Translations under genes and position numbers: made by a program
The notes under the pieces: generated by a model
What the model was told of the DNA's origin: nothing
The model's input: only the letters and a program-made list of their open reading frames with translations
The model's database searches: none
Shown: piece by piece, positions 19,389 to 29,600 of the stretch
Layout of the letters: each line of letters begins with the position of its first letter
Position numbering within the stretch: position 1 is the stretch's first letter
Source of the DNA: Pyropia yezoensis
Taxonomy: Eukaryota; Rhodophyta; Bangiophyceae; Bangiales; Bangiaceae
NCBI GenBank assembly: GCA_009829735.1
Contig: CM020618.1
Coordinates: 40,105,030 to 40,169,029 of the forward strand
Length of the DNA: 64,000 nt
Reading direction: 5' to 3'

Positions 19389-22300
19389 TCACCGCCCTCC
19401 CCCAGCCGAGCGCTCAGTCGATGCCGGGGAACGGATGATCCACTGCTGCACGGCGTTAGTGTCCTTGCCCGTCCGCAAGACCGCGTCCAAGGCCGCGCAC
19501 GGCCCAGGCTTGGTGAGCCCGTCCGCCACGCTGTGCTCAGACTTGAGCAAGCCCACGTTGGAGATCTCGTTCCGCTTGTAGGCCTCCCGCGCCGCCGCCA
19601 CATCGATCATGAGCCGCTTCTCGGTGGTGTGTGACGCTCTAGTGACGACGTCAAACATCTGCTTCGAGTCAGTAAGCATGACGAGCGGCAGGTGCTGCCG
19701 GTAAATGCGCTCTAAGTCGTGCTCGATGATGTAGGCCGCATCGAAGGCGTCGGCAAAAGCATACACTTCCCCCGCCATGATGCTTCGGACCACCCGACGA
19801 GCCTTCTTGCTTGAAAAGGCAAGTACGTGGCGCTTGTCCGTGCCGTCGCACAGTAGCACGACGTAGCCAATCTGCGACGATTGGTCGTCGTTGTTGGAAA
19901 AAGAAGCATCGGCGTAGACGCGAAGATGCAGCGTCTCCCGATCGAGTGGAGTGTACGATAGGCTAAGGCCTGCCGTCGCCTTCGCGCGCTTGATGGCCCT
20001 GTTCAGCTCCTGCACATGGCGAGTGCCAAACGACGTAGCCGTCACTTGCGCCGAGCGGTTGATGGCGCAGCACAGGTCCGGCCGGCTATGTGCCAACCAT
20101 GCGAAGCCAGACCGCACCGAGACAAAAGTCTCATAATCGATGTCCAAAGGCTGGATGACGGCGGCGTCCACATACATCTCCTGGCCCAGGGTGAAGGAGC
20201 GTGGTAAACGAGGTACGGTCTTGATAGAGACGCCGACAACGTCAAAGCAGTCCCATTCTCTTGGCTTCGCCTCAAAGACCTTTAGAGTTTTCAGCGTCAG
20301 CTCCTGAAATGCCTCGTTGCCGCCGTGGGCGAAGTCATCGACGTAGTTGCCCATGAGCCCATCGACGCTATCGTCATTGGGCTCGACGAACAGACGCGGG
20401 TCCCCAGTGAGAGGCGACAGCTTGAGATCGTCCTCAGAGTGGGCAGTCACTGTCACATCCCAGTAGTCCCCTGAGTCGGGGATGCCGTACAGAGGCAGTA
20501 GCACCTTCAGAAACTCCTCCTCCGCCAGGTTGAAGAGTGCCGCGTCCTCCCGACTCAGCTTGAGGTAGATGTCCCTCGTCAGCTTGTCTTTGCTCTGCAA
20601 GTAGGCCTGGTCCACGTCGTGAAGGAACAGGCGGAAGCCGAGGACTGCGCTGGTAGAGACTAAGAGCCTCATGGAGCTCTGACGTAGAGCAGAAGCACTG
20701 TGAACAATGAAGGGCTTAGCCCTGTCCCTGTGCCCCTGGCCGACAAGCCGCGACTTGGGCATCTCGTCGGTGGTGCCCACCTTCTTGAAGGCGTGTACCA
20801 AACGCGCCCCAAGGACAGTTGCTCCTCCAGGTACGGACGCCTTCGGCACCTTCTCGAATGCGCCGCGCCGCATAAGTCCGTCAGCTTCCTTACGTCGCGC
20901 TCCTTGGATCCCCGGTAACAGGATGCGTGGGTCTCCTGCCTTCAGGACCTCGGTGATGCAGATGTCCCCTGGGGTCTGAGGCTCCTCAGTAGTTGAGCGG
21001 TAGGCTTTGTCGCGGAGCTCCCCCACTCGACGACTGATCTCCGCGACGAGGGTATCACCGGCGATGATGCCGTCTACGATGGAGCCCACTTGCTCGTCTG
21101 TGGGCTTGGCCGCCGTCTGAGAAGGCTCGCCGTCGGTGCCCGTCACGGGGGTAGGCAGGTACTCCTTAACCTTATCAATGGAGAACATCTTGGCTTTGTT
21201 ATTCACATCCAGCCAGACTTGCTTGCTGCTGCAACTGATCACCCGGTACGGTCCCTCCCACTTGTCCACAGGCTTCTCGCGGTACACCAGCACGTCGATA
21301 CCGGGGTTGATTTTTGCTGCGGCCGCATGAGGCACTTGGGTCCGCAGTGCGCGGTCGAGGCGGTCTGGCGCAATTTGCTTCGACATATCCGCCCGTGCCT
21401 CGACGAGTGCCTTGCAGCGTTCCCGGTGGTTGGGCAGATCTGCCGGGCTGACAGGCATTCGTGGGTGGATACCGAAGACAAGTAATATGGGTGATAGCCC
21501 ACGAGGACCAGCCGTCTGGTTCATTGCCCAGACCGCCATGGAGAGTGCCAGCTGGACCGGGATCTTGGGATGGTCGGCCCGGACTCTTTTGAACAGCTGC
21601 CGCAGGTATGCATGGTAGCGCTCCCCCGCTCCAAGGGCGTTGTGGCTCTCTACGCCCGACGGACGCATCTTGACGCAAGAACTACTGAGCAAGGCCAGGA
21701 AGCTAGCGGACCGGAGTTGAGACCCCGCGTCCACATGCAGCTCGTCTGGGTAGCCCACAAGAGGAGTGACCCAGACCAGCATGAAGGCTTCCCACACCTC
21801 CGCTGCTGACTGTCCGTTGAGGATCGTAGCTGCACTGAAGAGAGTGTCGCTGTCTACGGCATGAAGCACCGCCTGCTGCTCCACGTACATGAGGTCAGCG
21901 TAGACAAGACGGTTGAAGCAAGTGTCCTCCTCCGGTAGCGCCACACGAAACCGAATGGGCTCTCTTGCCAAACGTTGGCAAACGTCACACGCGGAAGCAA
22001 CGTCCTGCAGCTGCTTCAGGGTTTCTGGGACCACGTTGGCCACCTCGGCGCGCTTCATGGCATTGTAGAGCCGCTCAGGTTTGGCATGGAAGAAGTGCTT
22101 GTGGATCTTCTGCAGCTCTGGGTACGTGTAGAGCACCTCAGTCCCCCACTGGTAGTAGGCATGCCACAACTTGCGTACCACTGGCAAACTGACTCCTTCG
22201 TTGACGCAAACCAGCTCGTTCGTCGTGTTGTTGAAGTACAGCCGGTGCTGGTCCATCTTCTCGAGGCCCAGCAGCAGAGGGACGCTGGGGTCGATAACGT

Positions 22301-22646
22301 CAATCGTCAATATCAGGAAGAAGTCCTGCGTAATGGGCATTCGGACAGTCAAAGTGGCCACAGACGGATGCCGCCCGCCTCCAAACCGGGATATATTTGG
22401 CCGTGGGGGCCCCATTGATCGTCGGTCTCCGTGCGCCACCACATACGCCTCCGCTTGTTGCTTGCCAATCACAGTCTTCTGCGCGCCGGTGTCCAGGCAA
22501 GCTCCATGGAACGTGTCAGAGCGCGACAGCAAGCTGAGGTTGGCTTCGTCCACCGCCAGGAAGATGTCGACCGGGCTGTCATGTCGATCGGGCGGGTCTG
22601 TTCGTCTTTGCTTGATGGAGCAGCGACGGTTCACTCCCTCGGCTGA
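19389..22646 (-). CDS. pol: Copia pol polyprotein (protease-integrase-RT-RNase H)
   Basis: Open throughout. The annotated frame begins with GTG at 22632-22634 but is open upstream, so it is best read as entered by -1 frameshifting from gag. Counting from 22634: protease LDTGAQ with Asp48; a His/Cys zinc motif ending ACDVC; integrase Asp247 (YADLMYV), Asp302 (LHVDAG) and Glu338 (GAGERYH), i.e. DDX35E; RT with YVDD at 764-767; RNase H with YADASF and near the end EHSVADGLTKPG. The protein copies the element RNA to DNA and integrates it. Protease-integrase-RT-RNase H order is diagnostic for Ty1/copia. No internal stop is seen, so the protein itself looks competent; the element is disabled by its insertions. 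Confidence 0.93.
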   Translation of the reverse strand, partial: SAEGVNRRCSIKQRRTDPPDRHDSPVDIFLAVDEANLSLLSRSDTFHGACLDTGAQKTVIGKQQAEAYVVAHGDRRSMGPPRPNISRFGGGRHPSVATLTVRMPITQDFFLILTIDVIDPSVPLLLGLEKMDQHRLYFNNTTNELVCVNEGVSLPVVRKLWHAYYQWGTEVLYTYPELQKIHKHFFHAKPERLYNAMKRAEVANVVPETLKQLQDVASACDVCQRLAREPIRFRVALPEEDTCFNRLVYADLMYVEQQAVLHAVDSDTLFSAATILNGQSAAEVWEAFMLVWVTPLVGYPDELHVDAGSQLRSASFLALLSSSCVKMRPSGVESHNALGAGERYHAYLRQLFKRVRADHPKIPVQLALSMAVWAMNQTAGPRGLSPILLVFGIHPRMPVSPADLPNHRERCKALVEARADMSKQIAPDRLDRALRTQVPHAAAAKINPGIDVLVYREKPVDKWEGPYRVISCSSKQVWLDVNNKAKMFSIDKVKEYLPTPVTGTDGEPSQTAAKPTDEQVGSIVDGIIAGDTLVAEISRRVGELRDKAYRSTTEEPQTPGDICITEVLKAGDPRILLPGIQGARRKEADGLMRRGAFEKVPKASVPGGATVLGARLVHAFKKVGTTDEMPKSRLVGQGHRDRAKPFIVHSASALRQSSMRLLVSTSAVLGFRLFLHDVDQAYLQSKDKLTRDIYLKLSREDAALFNLAEEEFLKVLLPLYGIPDSGDYWDVTVTAHSEDDLKLSPLTGDPRLFVEPNDDSVDGLMGNYVDDFAHGGNEAFQELTLKTLKVFEAKPREWDCFDVVGVSIKTVPRLPRSFTLGQEMYVDAAVIQPLDIDYETFVSVRSGFAWLAHSRPDLCCAINRSAQVTATSFGTRHVQELNRAIKRAKATAGLSLSYTPLDRETLHLRVYADASFSNNDDQSSQIGYVVLLCDGTDKRHVLAFSSKKARRVVRSIMAGEVYAFADAFDAAYIIEHDLERIYRQHLPLVMLTDSKQMFDVVTRASHTTEKRLMIDVAAAREAYKRNEISNVGLLKSEHSVADGLTKPGPCAALDAVLRTGKDTNAVQQWIIRSPASTERSAGGGR

Positions 22647-23977
22647 AAACCCTGCTCGTCCATCTCGGCGCCGCGTTCGCTTGCGTCCTCCGTCAAGCCG
22701 GCCCCCTCCATCAGCGCCTGGAAGAGCGTCTCCTGCTCGCCCGCTGGTTGCACTTCGCCTTCGCCCGTCATCTCACTTCCCGCTGGTCCGTCTCTCAGCG
22801 CAACTGCTTGGCCACAGAGCTCGTACATAACCTGGACGACCGCAGCACGCTTTGCGCTGCGCTTAGCTTGATACTCCTGCCGCCGTGCGTCTTGCTTAGC
22901 TCCGTTGTACGGCTCGGGGCAGTCCTTGGCCGAATGGTTCGGCTTGCCATAGTTGAAGCAACCCATCACGCTCAGCGGGTTGAATCGTCCTGACGGCTTT
23001 CCAGATCCGTAGCCCCCCTTGTTCTTCGGGTTGGTCGCATACCAGCGCTGGCCGCCGTACAGTACGTCCATGGCGCCGGAGCTGGCTGCAACAGGCTTGG
23101 CATTTATTGCCGAGTCCTGGAGTACTGCGCGCTTTGCCTCCTCGCACAGGAAGAGAGTCGACTGCAGCTCCCCATACAGCTGCTGAAAGCCCAGCCGCGC
23201 AGTAGTAATGCGACTTAGAGGCTCCGTGGCCCAGGGATACCCTACCACAGCACCCCTCAGGTAGTTGAAGCGGTGTGCCTCCCCCTGGTGAGACGGGGGA
23301 AGGAGCTTGGACGTTCTCGCAATCGTCCGATAGGTCTCCGCCAATGCATCCTGCTCTGTCATGCCGTTGGCCACAAAGCTTGCCATTCGCAGGCTGCTCA
23401 GAGTTTTCTGAGCCTGGCTCTGGTGCACCGCCGAGTGATACTCAGCGCGGATGCGCGCGACGGCGTCGACGTAAGACGTAGCAAACGGCTCCAGCTCGGA
23501 CAGGTAGAAGCGCTTTGCGTCACCACGGAGAAGGTTGTGCAAGTAGCGCAGCTTCTGCTCGGGCGACAGCCCAAAGTCTTGCCCGGCAAGGTTGTAGTCT
23601 GCTACAAAGTCGTCCAAGCACTCCCGTGCGTCCCCAGAGAACTTCGCCTGGTTGTCTTTGAATCGCAGGGACACGCGGTGCGCAAGGTTGCTATCCAGGG
23701 CGCCTCCTGCCGTCGTGATGGCGGGCTCAGTGTGAACCGCCGGGCCTCCCGTGCGCAGGGCTGGGTTGCCAAAGCTTGACAATGGTGGCAGATTCGATGG
23801 ATGCTGCGAGTCAATGGCCCCGGTTCCACCGCTGTAGCGTACGTCTTGCTGCACACCAGGCTGGGAAGCGAACTGGGCAGCGCGGGAAGAAGCTCCGCCT
23901 TGTATCGACTGTGGAGTCTCTCGCCCAGACTCAGCATGGATCGGCTGGCGATCGAGCCCAGGCGGCCAGCCTGGCAT
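22631..23977 (-). CDS. gag: Copia gag (capsid and nucleocapsid)
   Basis: ATG at 23975-23977 (MPGWPPGLDRQ). The middle has the helical retrotransposon gag pattern (ARECLDDFVADYNLAGQDFG ... LRYLHNLLRGDAKRFYLSEL), which forms the virus-like particle. Near the C-terminus is a zinc-knuckle segment CFNYGKPNHSAKDC where the second zinc ligand of CX2CX4HX4C is Tyr, not Cys. The stop codon 22631-22633 follows shortly after the slippery heptamer that leads into pol. Length 448 residues is within the range for gag. Confidence 0.88.
   Translation of the reverse strand: MPGWPPGLDRQPIHAESGRETPQSIQGGASSRAAQFASQPGVQQDVRYSGGTGAIDSQHPSNLPPLSSFGNPALRTGGPAVHTEPAITTAGGALDSNLAHRVSLRFKDNQAKFSGDARECLDDFVADYNLAGQDFGLSPEQKLRYLHNLLRGDAKRFYLSELEPFATSYVDAVARIRAEYHSAVHQSQAQKTLSSLRMASFVANGMTEQDALAETYRTIARTSKLLPPSHQGEAHRFNYLRGAVVGYPWATEPLSRITTARLGFQQLYGELQSTLFLCEEAKRAVLQDSAINAKPVAASSGAMDVLYGGQRWYATNPKNKGGYGSGKPSGRFNPLSVMGCFNYGKPNHSAKDCPEPYNGAKQDARRQEYQAKRSAKRAAVVQVMYELCGQAVALRDGPAGSEMTGEGEVQPAGEQETLFQALMEGAGLTEDASERGAEMDEQGFQPRE
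22646..22652 (-). promoter_or_regulatory. Putative -1 ribosomal frameshift site GGGTTTT
   Basis: On the minus strand the gag codons read CAG GGT TTT CAG, so G GGT TTT fits X XXY YYZ in the zero frame. A -1 slip reads GGG TTT TCA GCC and enters the open pol frame 15 bases before the gag stop. Confidence 0.6.
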
Positions 23978-24004
23978 GACAGCGGCATCGCCATGGAGGC
24001 ACAG

Positions 24005-24106
24005 CTACACTTGGCGCTCCTCGAAACGGTTGAGTGCGCTCACTGCAAAGTCCTTGTCCGCCCCCGACGGGTAGAGCGTCGCGGCCAGGCGCTTGACGCT
24101 GCGCAT
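24005..24106 (-). pseudogene. 3' part of copia leader ORF, cut by the chromovirus
   Basis: Reads RSVKRLAATLYPSGADKDF to a stop at 24005-24007, just upstream of gag. With the chromovirus and one duplication copy removed it joins in frame to 33325-33410 (LHQGLLALLRTNGVTLGGSS). Function unknown; see the 33325-33997 entry. Confidence 0.5.
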
Positions 24107-24575
24107 TGTGGCAGTATTGACCCCCAGGTAGGGGGGCAACACGTGCCATGCACGGGGCGGCAGGCCACTAGCCTGGTCCGTTCCTCCCCCTGCATTTGGG
24201 TCCATATTCCCTAAGTTTGGGATAGTTAGCTTAGTAGTAAATCCAACTTGGATTTGAGGGTTTTCTGCATTTATCGTCTTGAATTTTCGTGTGGCCCGGT
24301 GGGCAGGTGCTGGGGTGGGAGACTCTGAGTGGCGAGATTCTGAGTGGACCCTGGGGGGATAAGGGGAGGGACAGCGGGGCTTGGCCCTGCGTCCCCGTCC
24401 CGACCAAGAAACTGTTGGACCACACACCATCCTCTTGTTTGTCCGTGGGGGGTTTGCCCCACAACAGGGACAGAGTGTGTGCGACTTGCACTTCTTCCGG
24501 TTCCCCCGACACGGGAGGCAGCCCTTGTACGCCGCCCCAACTTGGGTGTCGTGTGTGCAAGTGGTTTTTGCCACA
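24107..24575 (+). repeat. 5' LTR of chromovirus copy 1
   Basis: 469 bp, TGTGGCAGTATTG...TTTTTGCCACA. Contains a strong hairpin around GTCCGTGGGG...CCCCAC (24440-24462). Confidence 0.93.
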
Positions 24576-24577
24576 TT

Positions 24578-24593
24578 TGGTGGAGCAGCAGGG
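24578..24593 (+). other. Primer-binding site candidate
   Basis: TGGTGGAGCAGCAGGG lies 2 bp after the LTR, begins with TGG as expected for pairing with tRNA CCA, and is conserved in copy 2 (47317-47332). It is not the usual initiator-Met sequence; the tRNA is not identified. Confidence 0.6.
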
Positions 24594-24694
24594 GACAGAG
24601 GTACACTTTACCTCCGGGTGCACCCGGGTGTGGGGGGCCCTCTGTCTCAGAGGAACGGTGGTCTTGGACCGTGTCATACGGATCGTCAGCCAAC

Positions 24695-25294
24695 ATGGCT
24701 AGTTCGGACCACCCGTCGTCCGGGGAGTACACGGGTGACGCACGTACTTCGGTGCCTTTGAATACTGGTGAGACACAGGTGGGTTTACCTGGGGTCGCAG
24801 AGGGACTGGAGGTCCCTCAAGCCAGCAGGACTGGAAGTACGGGCGGGCAACAGGCCACCCCGACTCAGTCAGGAGTTCACCCGGGTGACACTTCTGATGT
24901 GGGTGGGCCGAAGTCTGGCCACCGTGTGGTATACTCAACGGGAACGTCCCAAGGGGTGAGGACTGTCCCCGCGGGTTCCACTCGGGTTGGAGCCAACTTT
25001 GGCTTGGAGTCGTCGCCAACTAGGCTTTCGGAGGACGGCGGACCTCCGTTGGTCGGCGATGGGCTCGCGCCCATGCCCCCGGTTGAGAACCCTGAGGAAC
25101 GTGGTTACCCCTCAGGTGGACTCCCGGAGGCGGACCGAGACTCAACTGGAGTCGTCAATCCACTCCTCGCGGAAACTGTCCGTCGGGAGGCGACCAATGT
25201 GTTGCGGCAGACTTTGCCGGACCTGGTGGTCACGATGACGAATACTATTCTGAATCAGATTGTAGCGAGTTTGCCACATGGCCTTAGACATTAA
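24695..25294 (+). CDS. Chromovirus ORF1 (199 residues upstream of gag)
   Basis: ATG at 24695 (MASSDHPSSGEYTGDART). Gly/Ser/Thr/Pro-rich, apparently disordered, ending with a short helical segment (LLAETVRREATNVLRQTLPD). TAA at 25292-25294 is in the same frame as gag, which resumes at once without an ATG. The same TAA is present in copy 2. This suggests that ORF1 is the N-terminal part of Gag separated by a stop that is either read through or was fixed before both copies inserted. Confidence 0.65.
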   Translation: MASSDHPSSGEYTGDARTSVPLNTGETQVGLPGVAEGLEVPQASRTGSTGGQQATPTQSGVHPGDTSDVGGPKSGHRVVYSTGTSQGVRTVPAGSTRVGANFGLESSPTRLSEDGGPPLVGDGLAPMPPVENPEERGYPSGGLPEADRDSTGVVNPLLAETVRREATNVLRQTLPDLVVTMTNTILNQIVASLPHGLRH

Positions 25295-26647
25295 GTCCAG
25301 ACCGGATTGGGGCTTTCGAGCCCACAGGCGCAGGGGGAATCCCTCCTCACGCCTATCTCGGGTCGCCCCGAACAGGGGGCGACACCTGTGACTCCCAACG
25401 AGGGAGCCACACCATACTCGGTGGGGCATACGCCCTTCATGGGGGAGTTCCCCCCGGAAACGCCGGCGGCTACACCAAGCGCGCCGCGCCAGACTATGGG
25501 CACTGAGGGTGAACTTGCCCCAGTGCCACAGCGGCTGTTCCCTCAACGTGAGGTGCCGCCCAAGATCCAGGTAGCCAACCCGGTCTACCAGAGGATCTTT
25601 GACTGTGAGACCTACGCCCTCCACAACAAGTCGGTGGCGTATGGTCCTGACCAGGCCCGAGCCATGGGCCGTGCCAAGAAGAATGCACTTCATTCTTTTG
25701 GGCACAAAGCGGAGTGGGACGGAACTCCCCCCCTCCGTGTCTTTGAGTTCCTACGTCGTTTCACAAAAGCCTGTGACGACAATGCCATAAGTGAAGGCAT
25801 GGCTTTTTACATGCTACAGGAGTTTACGAAGGGCGACCTACGGACAGAACTTATGTCCGTCATGCCCAGCTCCTCAAGTGGAGGCGCTGGGGAGGTGACG
25901 TCCTATTCGGAGCTCGTCAACTGGTTGTTGAGAGCCATGGTTGATGAGGCAGCGTTGGCTTCTCAAGTCGAGGAGTTTACGCAAGCCCATCAGGAAGAGG
26001 CGGAGGACGAGTTGTCCTTTGCGGAGCGAGTCCGTAAGCTCAACAATCTTTGTGGGTTTCTTCATCCACAAGCTGTGGTGAAGAGTCGGTTTGTGGAGGT
26101 ACTCCATTGGTCAGTCCGGATGGAGACCCGGGAGCATAACACTGCCCGGGCGACCCTGGCCGAGTTGGCTAGGTTCGCTTACCGCAGAGGTGTGGCCTAC
26201 CGCAAGTTGCGGGAGGAACAACGCCAGAAGCGTCAGGCCGAGTTGGCCAAGGAACGTGCGGAGGCGCGCCAGGCCAGAGAGTTGAGAGAGGCACGCCGAA
26301 TCCGCAAGGAGAGGGTGGTAGCTGCCGTGGGAGCTTCCCAGGTTACCTTTTCGTCTTCCCCAGTTGGGAAGACCCCTCCCGGAACGGACCATCGGTGTTG
26401 GAACTGCAACTCCGATGGACACTGGGCATATGATTGCCCCAAGTTGAGTAAACGCATCCAACAACTTGTTAGGAATGCGAGTAAAAAGTCGGCTACGAAC
26501 GAAGTACGTTCACGCCGCGAGGGTGGGTCTCGACCGGTCGTCGCGGTCGCCACACCCTCGGCGGAGGAGGCGGACACGTCGTCCTCTGACTCGTCGTCTT
26601 CCTCCCCGCCCTCAGATTCGGACGCCAAGTCGGCGGGAAACGAATGA
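25295..26647 (+). CDS. gag: Chromovirus gag
   Basis: The frame is open from the ORF1 stop; there is no early ATG (the nominal start at 25307 is TTG). It carries a Ty3-type gag core (YQRIFDCETYALHNKSVAYG ... GTPPLRVFEFLRRFTKACDD), a charged helix rich in Glu/Arg (about 26180-26310) and one intact zinc knuckle CWNCNSDGHWAYDC. It ends in an acidic Ser-rich tail. The stop TGA overlaps the pol ATG as ATGA at 26644-26647. The role is particle assembly and RNA packaging. Confidence 0.88.
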   Translation, partial: VQTGLGLSSPQAQGESLLTPISGRPEQGATPVTPNEGATPYSVGHTPFMGEFPPETPAATPSAPRQTMGTEGELAPVPQRLFPQREVPPKIQVANPVYQRIFDCETYALHNKSVAYGPDQARAMGRAKKNALHSFGHKAEWDGTPPLRVFEFLRRFTKACDDNAISEGMAFYMLQEFTKGDLRTELMSVMPSSSSGGAGEVTSYSELVNWLLRAMVDEAALASQVEEFTQAHQEEAEDELSFAERVRKLNNLCGFLHPQAVVKSRFVEVLHWSVRMETREHNTARATLAELARFAYRRGVAYRKLREEQRQKRQAELAKERAEARQARELREARRIRKERVVAAVGASQVTFSSSPVGKTPPGTDHRCWNCNSDGHWAYDCPKLSKRIQQLVRNASKKSATNEVRSRREGGSRPVVAVATPSAEEADTSSSDSSSSSPPSDSDAKSAGNE

Positions 26648-29600
26648 CCGTTGGGGCTGGTCGTCCGAAGCTCACAACGGCAGCCTCGGCCAAGTGGGCC
26701 AAGAGGACGAACCAACCGTGCCGGATACTGCGGCGACCTAAGGGAGTCCGCCCACCTCGGGTAGGACTCCCCAAGAACGTGAACTCACGTCGGGTCATCG
26801 CGGTGCTGACGGGTGAGAACTTCCAGGTGGCTGGACGGGTCCAACTTGCCCCCGGCCGTGCCTGTTGTGCCCGTATCGTACTTGATACCGGGTCGGGAGC
26901 CTCCTTGATACGCAAGTCGCTATTACCAAAGGAGGTGAAGCTCCAACGCTGGAGGTCCAAAGCTGACCATCTGATCGATATCAATGGTGGGGTACTTCCC
27001 ATCGTTGGTGCCGTGACCCTACCAACTAGGTTGGGGACCCATGAGGTCGACGTCACCTATGGCGTAGTTGAGAATATATCGGTACTCCTGCTTCTGGGTA
27101 CCCCTTATGTCGTAACACAAGTGCCTTTGATTTGTGGCCCTGAGTACTGGGTCAAGTTGATGAATGGGGAGACTATCCCCATCCTTGGTAAGGGAAAGTC
27201 TGTCGCTCCTGTGACAGTCTCACAGTCGAAGCCGGTTTGCTCTGTGAGGGAAGGGTTTACTGCTACCCTGTGTTTAGCCCGTAAGGTCACGTTGCCCCCC
27301 AACTCGGTGGCGCACGTTGACGTTGTAACTGATTATACGGGGAACGGGTTGGTGCACCCTTACCCCCGTCTTGCTCGCAAGCACCAAGTGCATGTTGCCC
27401 TTGGCACCATGGACTCCAAAGCCGGAGTCCCGTGGAGGATCCAGGTGATGAACCTGAGCTCGTCGCCCAAGTACTTCAAGTCGGGAGCGAAGTTCGGCTG
27501 TATCGACCAACATGAGGGACCGGTAGTAGCGGTCACCCTCAACGCGGGCGCAAGTAGCGACCCGAAGCCCGGAAAGGAGAAGCATCAAGCCAAGTCGGCC
27601 GCCTCTCCTCGACCCCATGTGAACATGGAGGGTGTCCCCCCCAGGTTGAGGGTTCAAGTTGAACGCCTCTTGGACCAATATCACAAGTTGTGGGATGGTC
27701 AATTGGGACTCATGAGAGCTACCCAACACCGGATCGAGTTGAAGCCCGGTGCACCCCCTATACGCCAACAACCGTATAGGGGAGGACCTCGTTCAAGGGC
27801 CCTCGTTAAGGAGCAAGTTGCTCGCATGGAGGCCCTCGATGTGATCGAGGCCAGCAACGGCGAGTGGGCGAGTCCGGTGGTTATCGTCCCCAAAGTTGAT
27901 GGGACCCCCCGGTTTTGTATCGACTACCGTAAGCTCAACGAGAGCACGGTGAAGGACAGTTATTCCCTACCTAGGATGGACGACTGTCTGGACTCTCTGG
28001 GGGAGGCAAACGTGTTCTCTACCCTGGACTGTAACGCGGGGTACTGGCAAATTCCCATTGCCCCGGAGGACAGGCATAAAACTACCTTTACCTGTCACTG
28101 TGGTACCTACCAGTGCAAGCGTCTACCGTTTGGTCTGTGTAACGCGCCGGCAACTTTCCAGCGCGCTATGGACATGATTCTGGCCGGAGTACGGTGGCAG
28201 ATCTGTCTCGTGTACCTAGACGATATCATTGTGTTCTCCCGAAGTCCGGAGGAACACATTGGCCATCTTGGCCAGGTGTTCAAGCTATTTGCTGACGCCG
28301 GTGTATCACTGAAGGCGAGTAAGTGCCACCTCTTTACACAAGAGGTGGAACACTTGGGACATGTTGTCCGTCCGGGGCGTCTCAGTGTCAACGAGAAAAA
28401 CTTGAGGGCCATTCGTAAGGCTCAGTACCCCCGGACCCAGACCCAGATGAGGAGCTTCCTCGGGATGTGTAACGTGTACCGACGTTTCACCAAGGGCTTC
28501 GCCAAGGTGGCGAAGCCGTTGAATGAGCTAGTGAGCTCAACGCTACCGAAGAACCTGCCTCCCCCAAGTCGGGTGGAGCAGGAATCCTTTGAGACTCTTC
28601 GGGACCTTCTGCTGAAGCCCCCCATCTTGGCTATTCCCAGGTTGGGAGGCCACTACATCCTGGATGTGGACGCTAGCTACGACCAACTTGGTTGTGTGTT
28701 GCTTCAGCAGCAGCCGGACAAGGAGTACTTGCCGGTGGGATACTTTAGTAAGGGGCTGAACTCGGCCGAGAAGAACTACGGATTCACCGAGTTGGAAGGA
28801 CTCGCAGTGGTGTGGGCGGTGACGTCACTTCGTCACTACCTGGAGGGTGAGAAGTTCCTCATCCGCTGTGACCACCGCGCGTTGCAGTTCATCTTTAAGA
28901 CGGACTGTACGAACACTCGTCTCAACCGGTGGAGGGTGCGACTGGCACCCTTCAACTTTGATATTGAGTACCGACCTGGCAGGCAACATGCCCTTGCCGA
29001 CGACCTCTCTCGGGTACCTACCGAGGGGCTGGACGCCAACCCAGTCGATGAGGACATCCCCATCGTGGGGGTAGTCACGCGCTCGGGTCACGCGTTGAAC
29101 CCCGAGGCGCCAGGGAACAAAAAGTACTTGCCCCTGTCCCTGGACGAGGTGGTGAAGGCCCAGGCCGAGGATCGCTTCTGCAAGTCGCAGAGGGATACAC
29201 TGGATACAGTGGCGGAGACGCGGTTCTTTCTGGGAGACGATGGCCTCCTCATGAGGAGGGGGGTATTCCAGGGGACCGAACAACTTGTCGTCCCCGCATC
29301 CCTCAAGGACAGTATCCTTGAGAGGGAGCACAACGCTCCCACAGGTGGACACCTGGGTTTTAGTAAACTGTACCAGACCCTGAGGACCAGGTACTACTGG
29401 CCGTCCATGGTGGTGGACATCTACAGTTGGGTGGCTGCCTGCACAAGTTGTGCACAGAATCGTCTGATGGAACGGCGGCCTACTACGGCTATGCTATTGT
29501 TCCCGGCTAAGGAGCCCTTCGCCGCGTTGGCGATGGATATCCTTGGGCCACTGCCCGTGACCGAGGAGGGCAACGAGTACCTCCTGGTCATCTGTGACCG

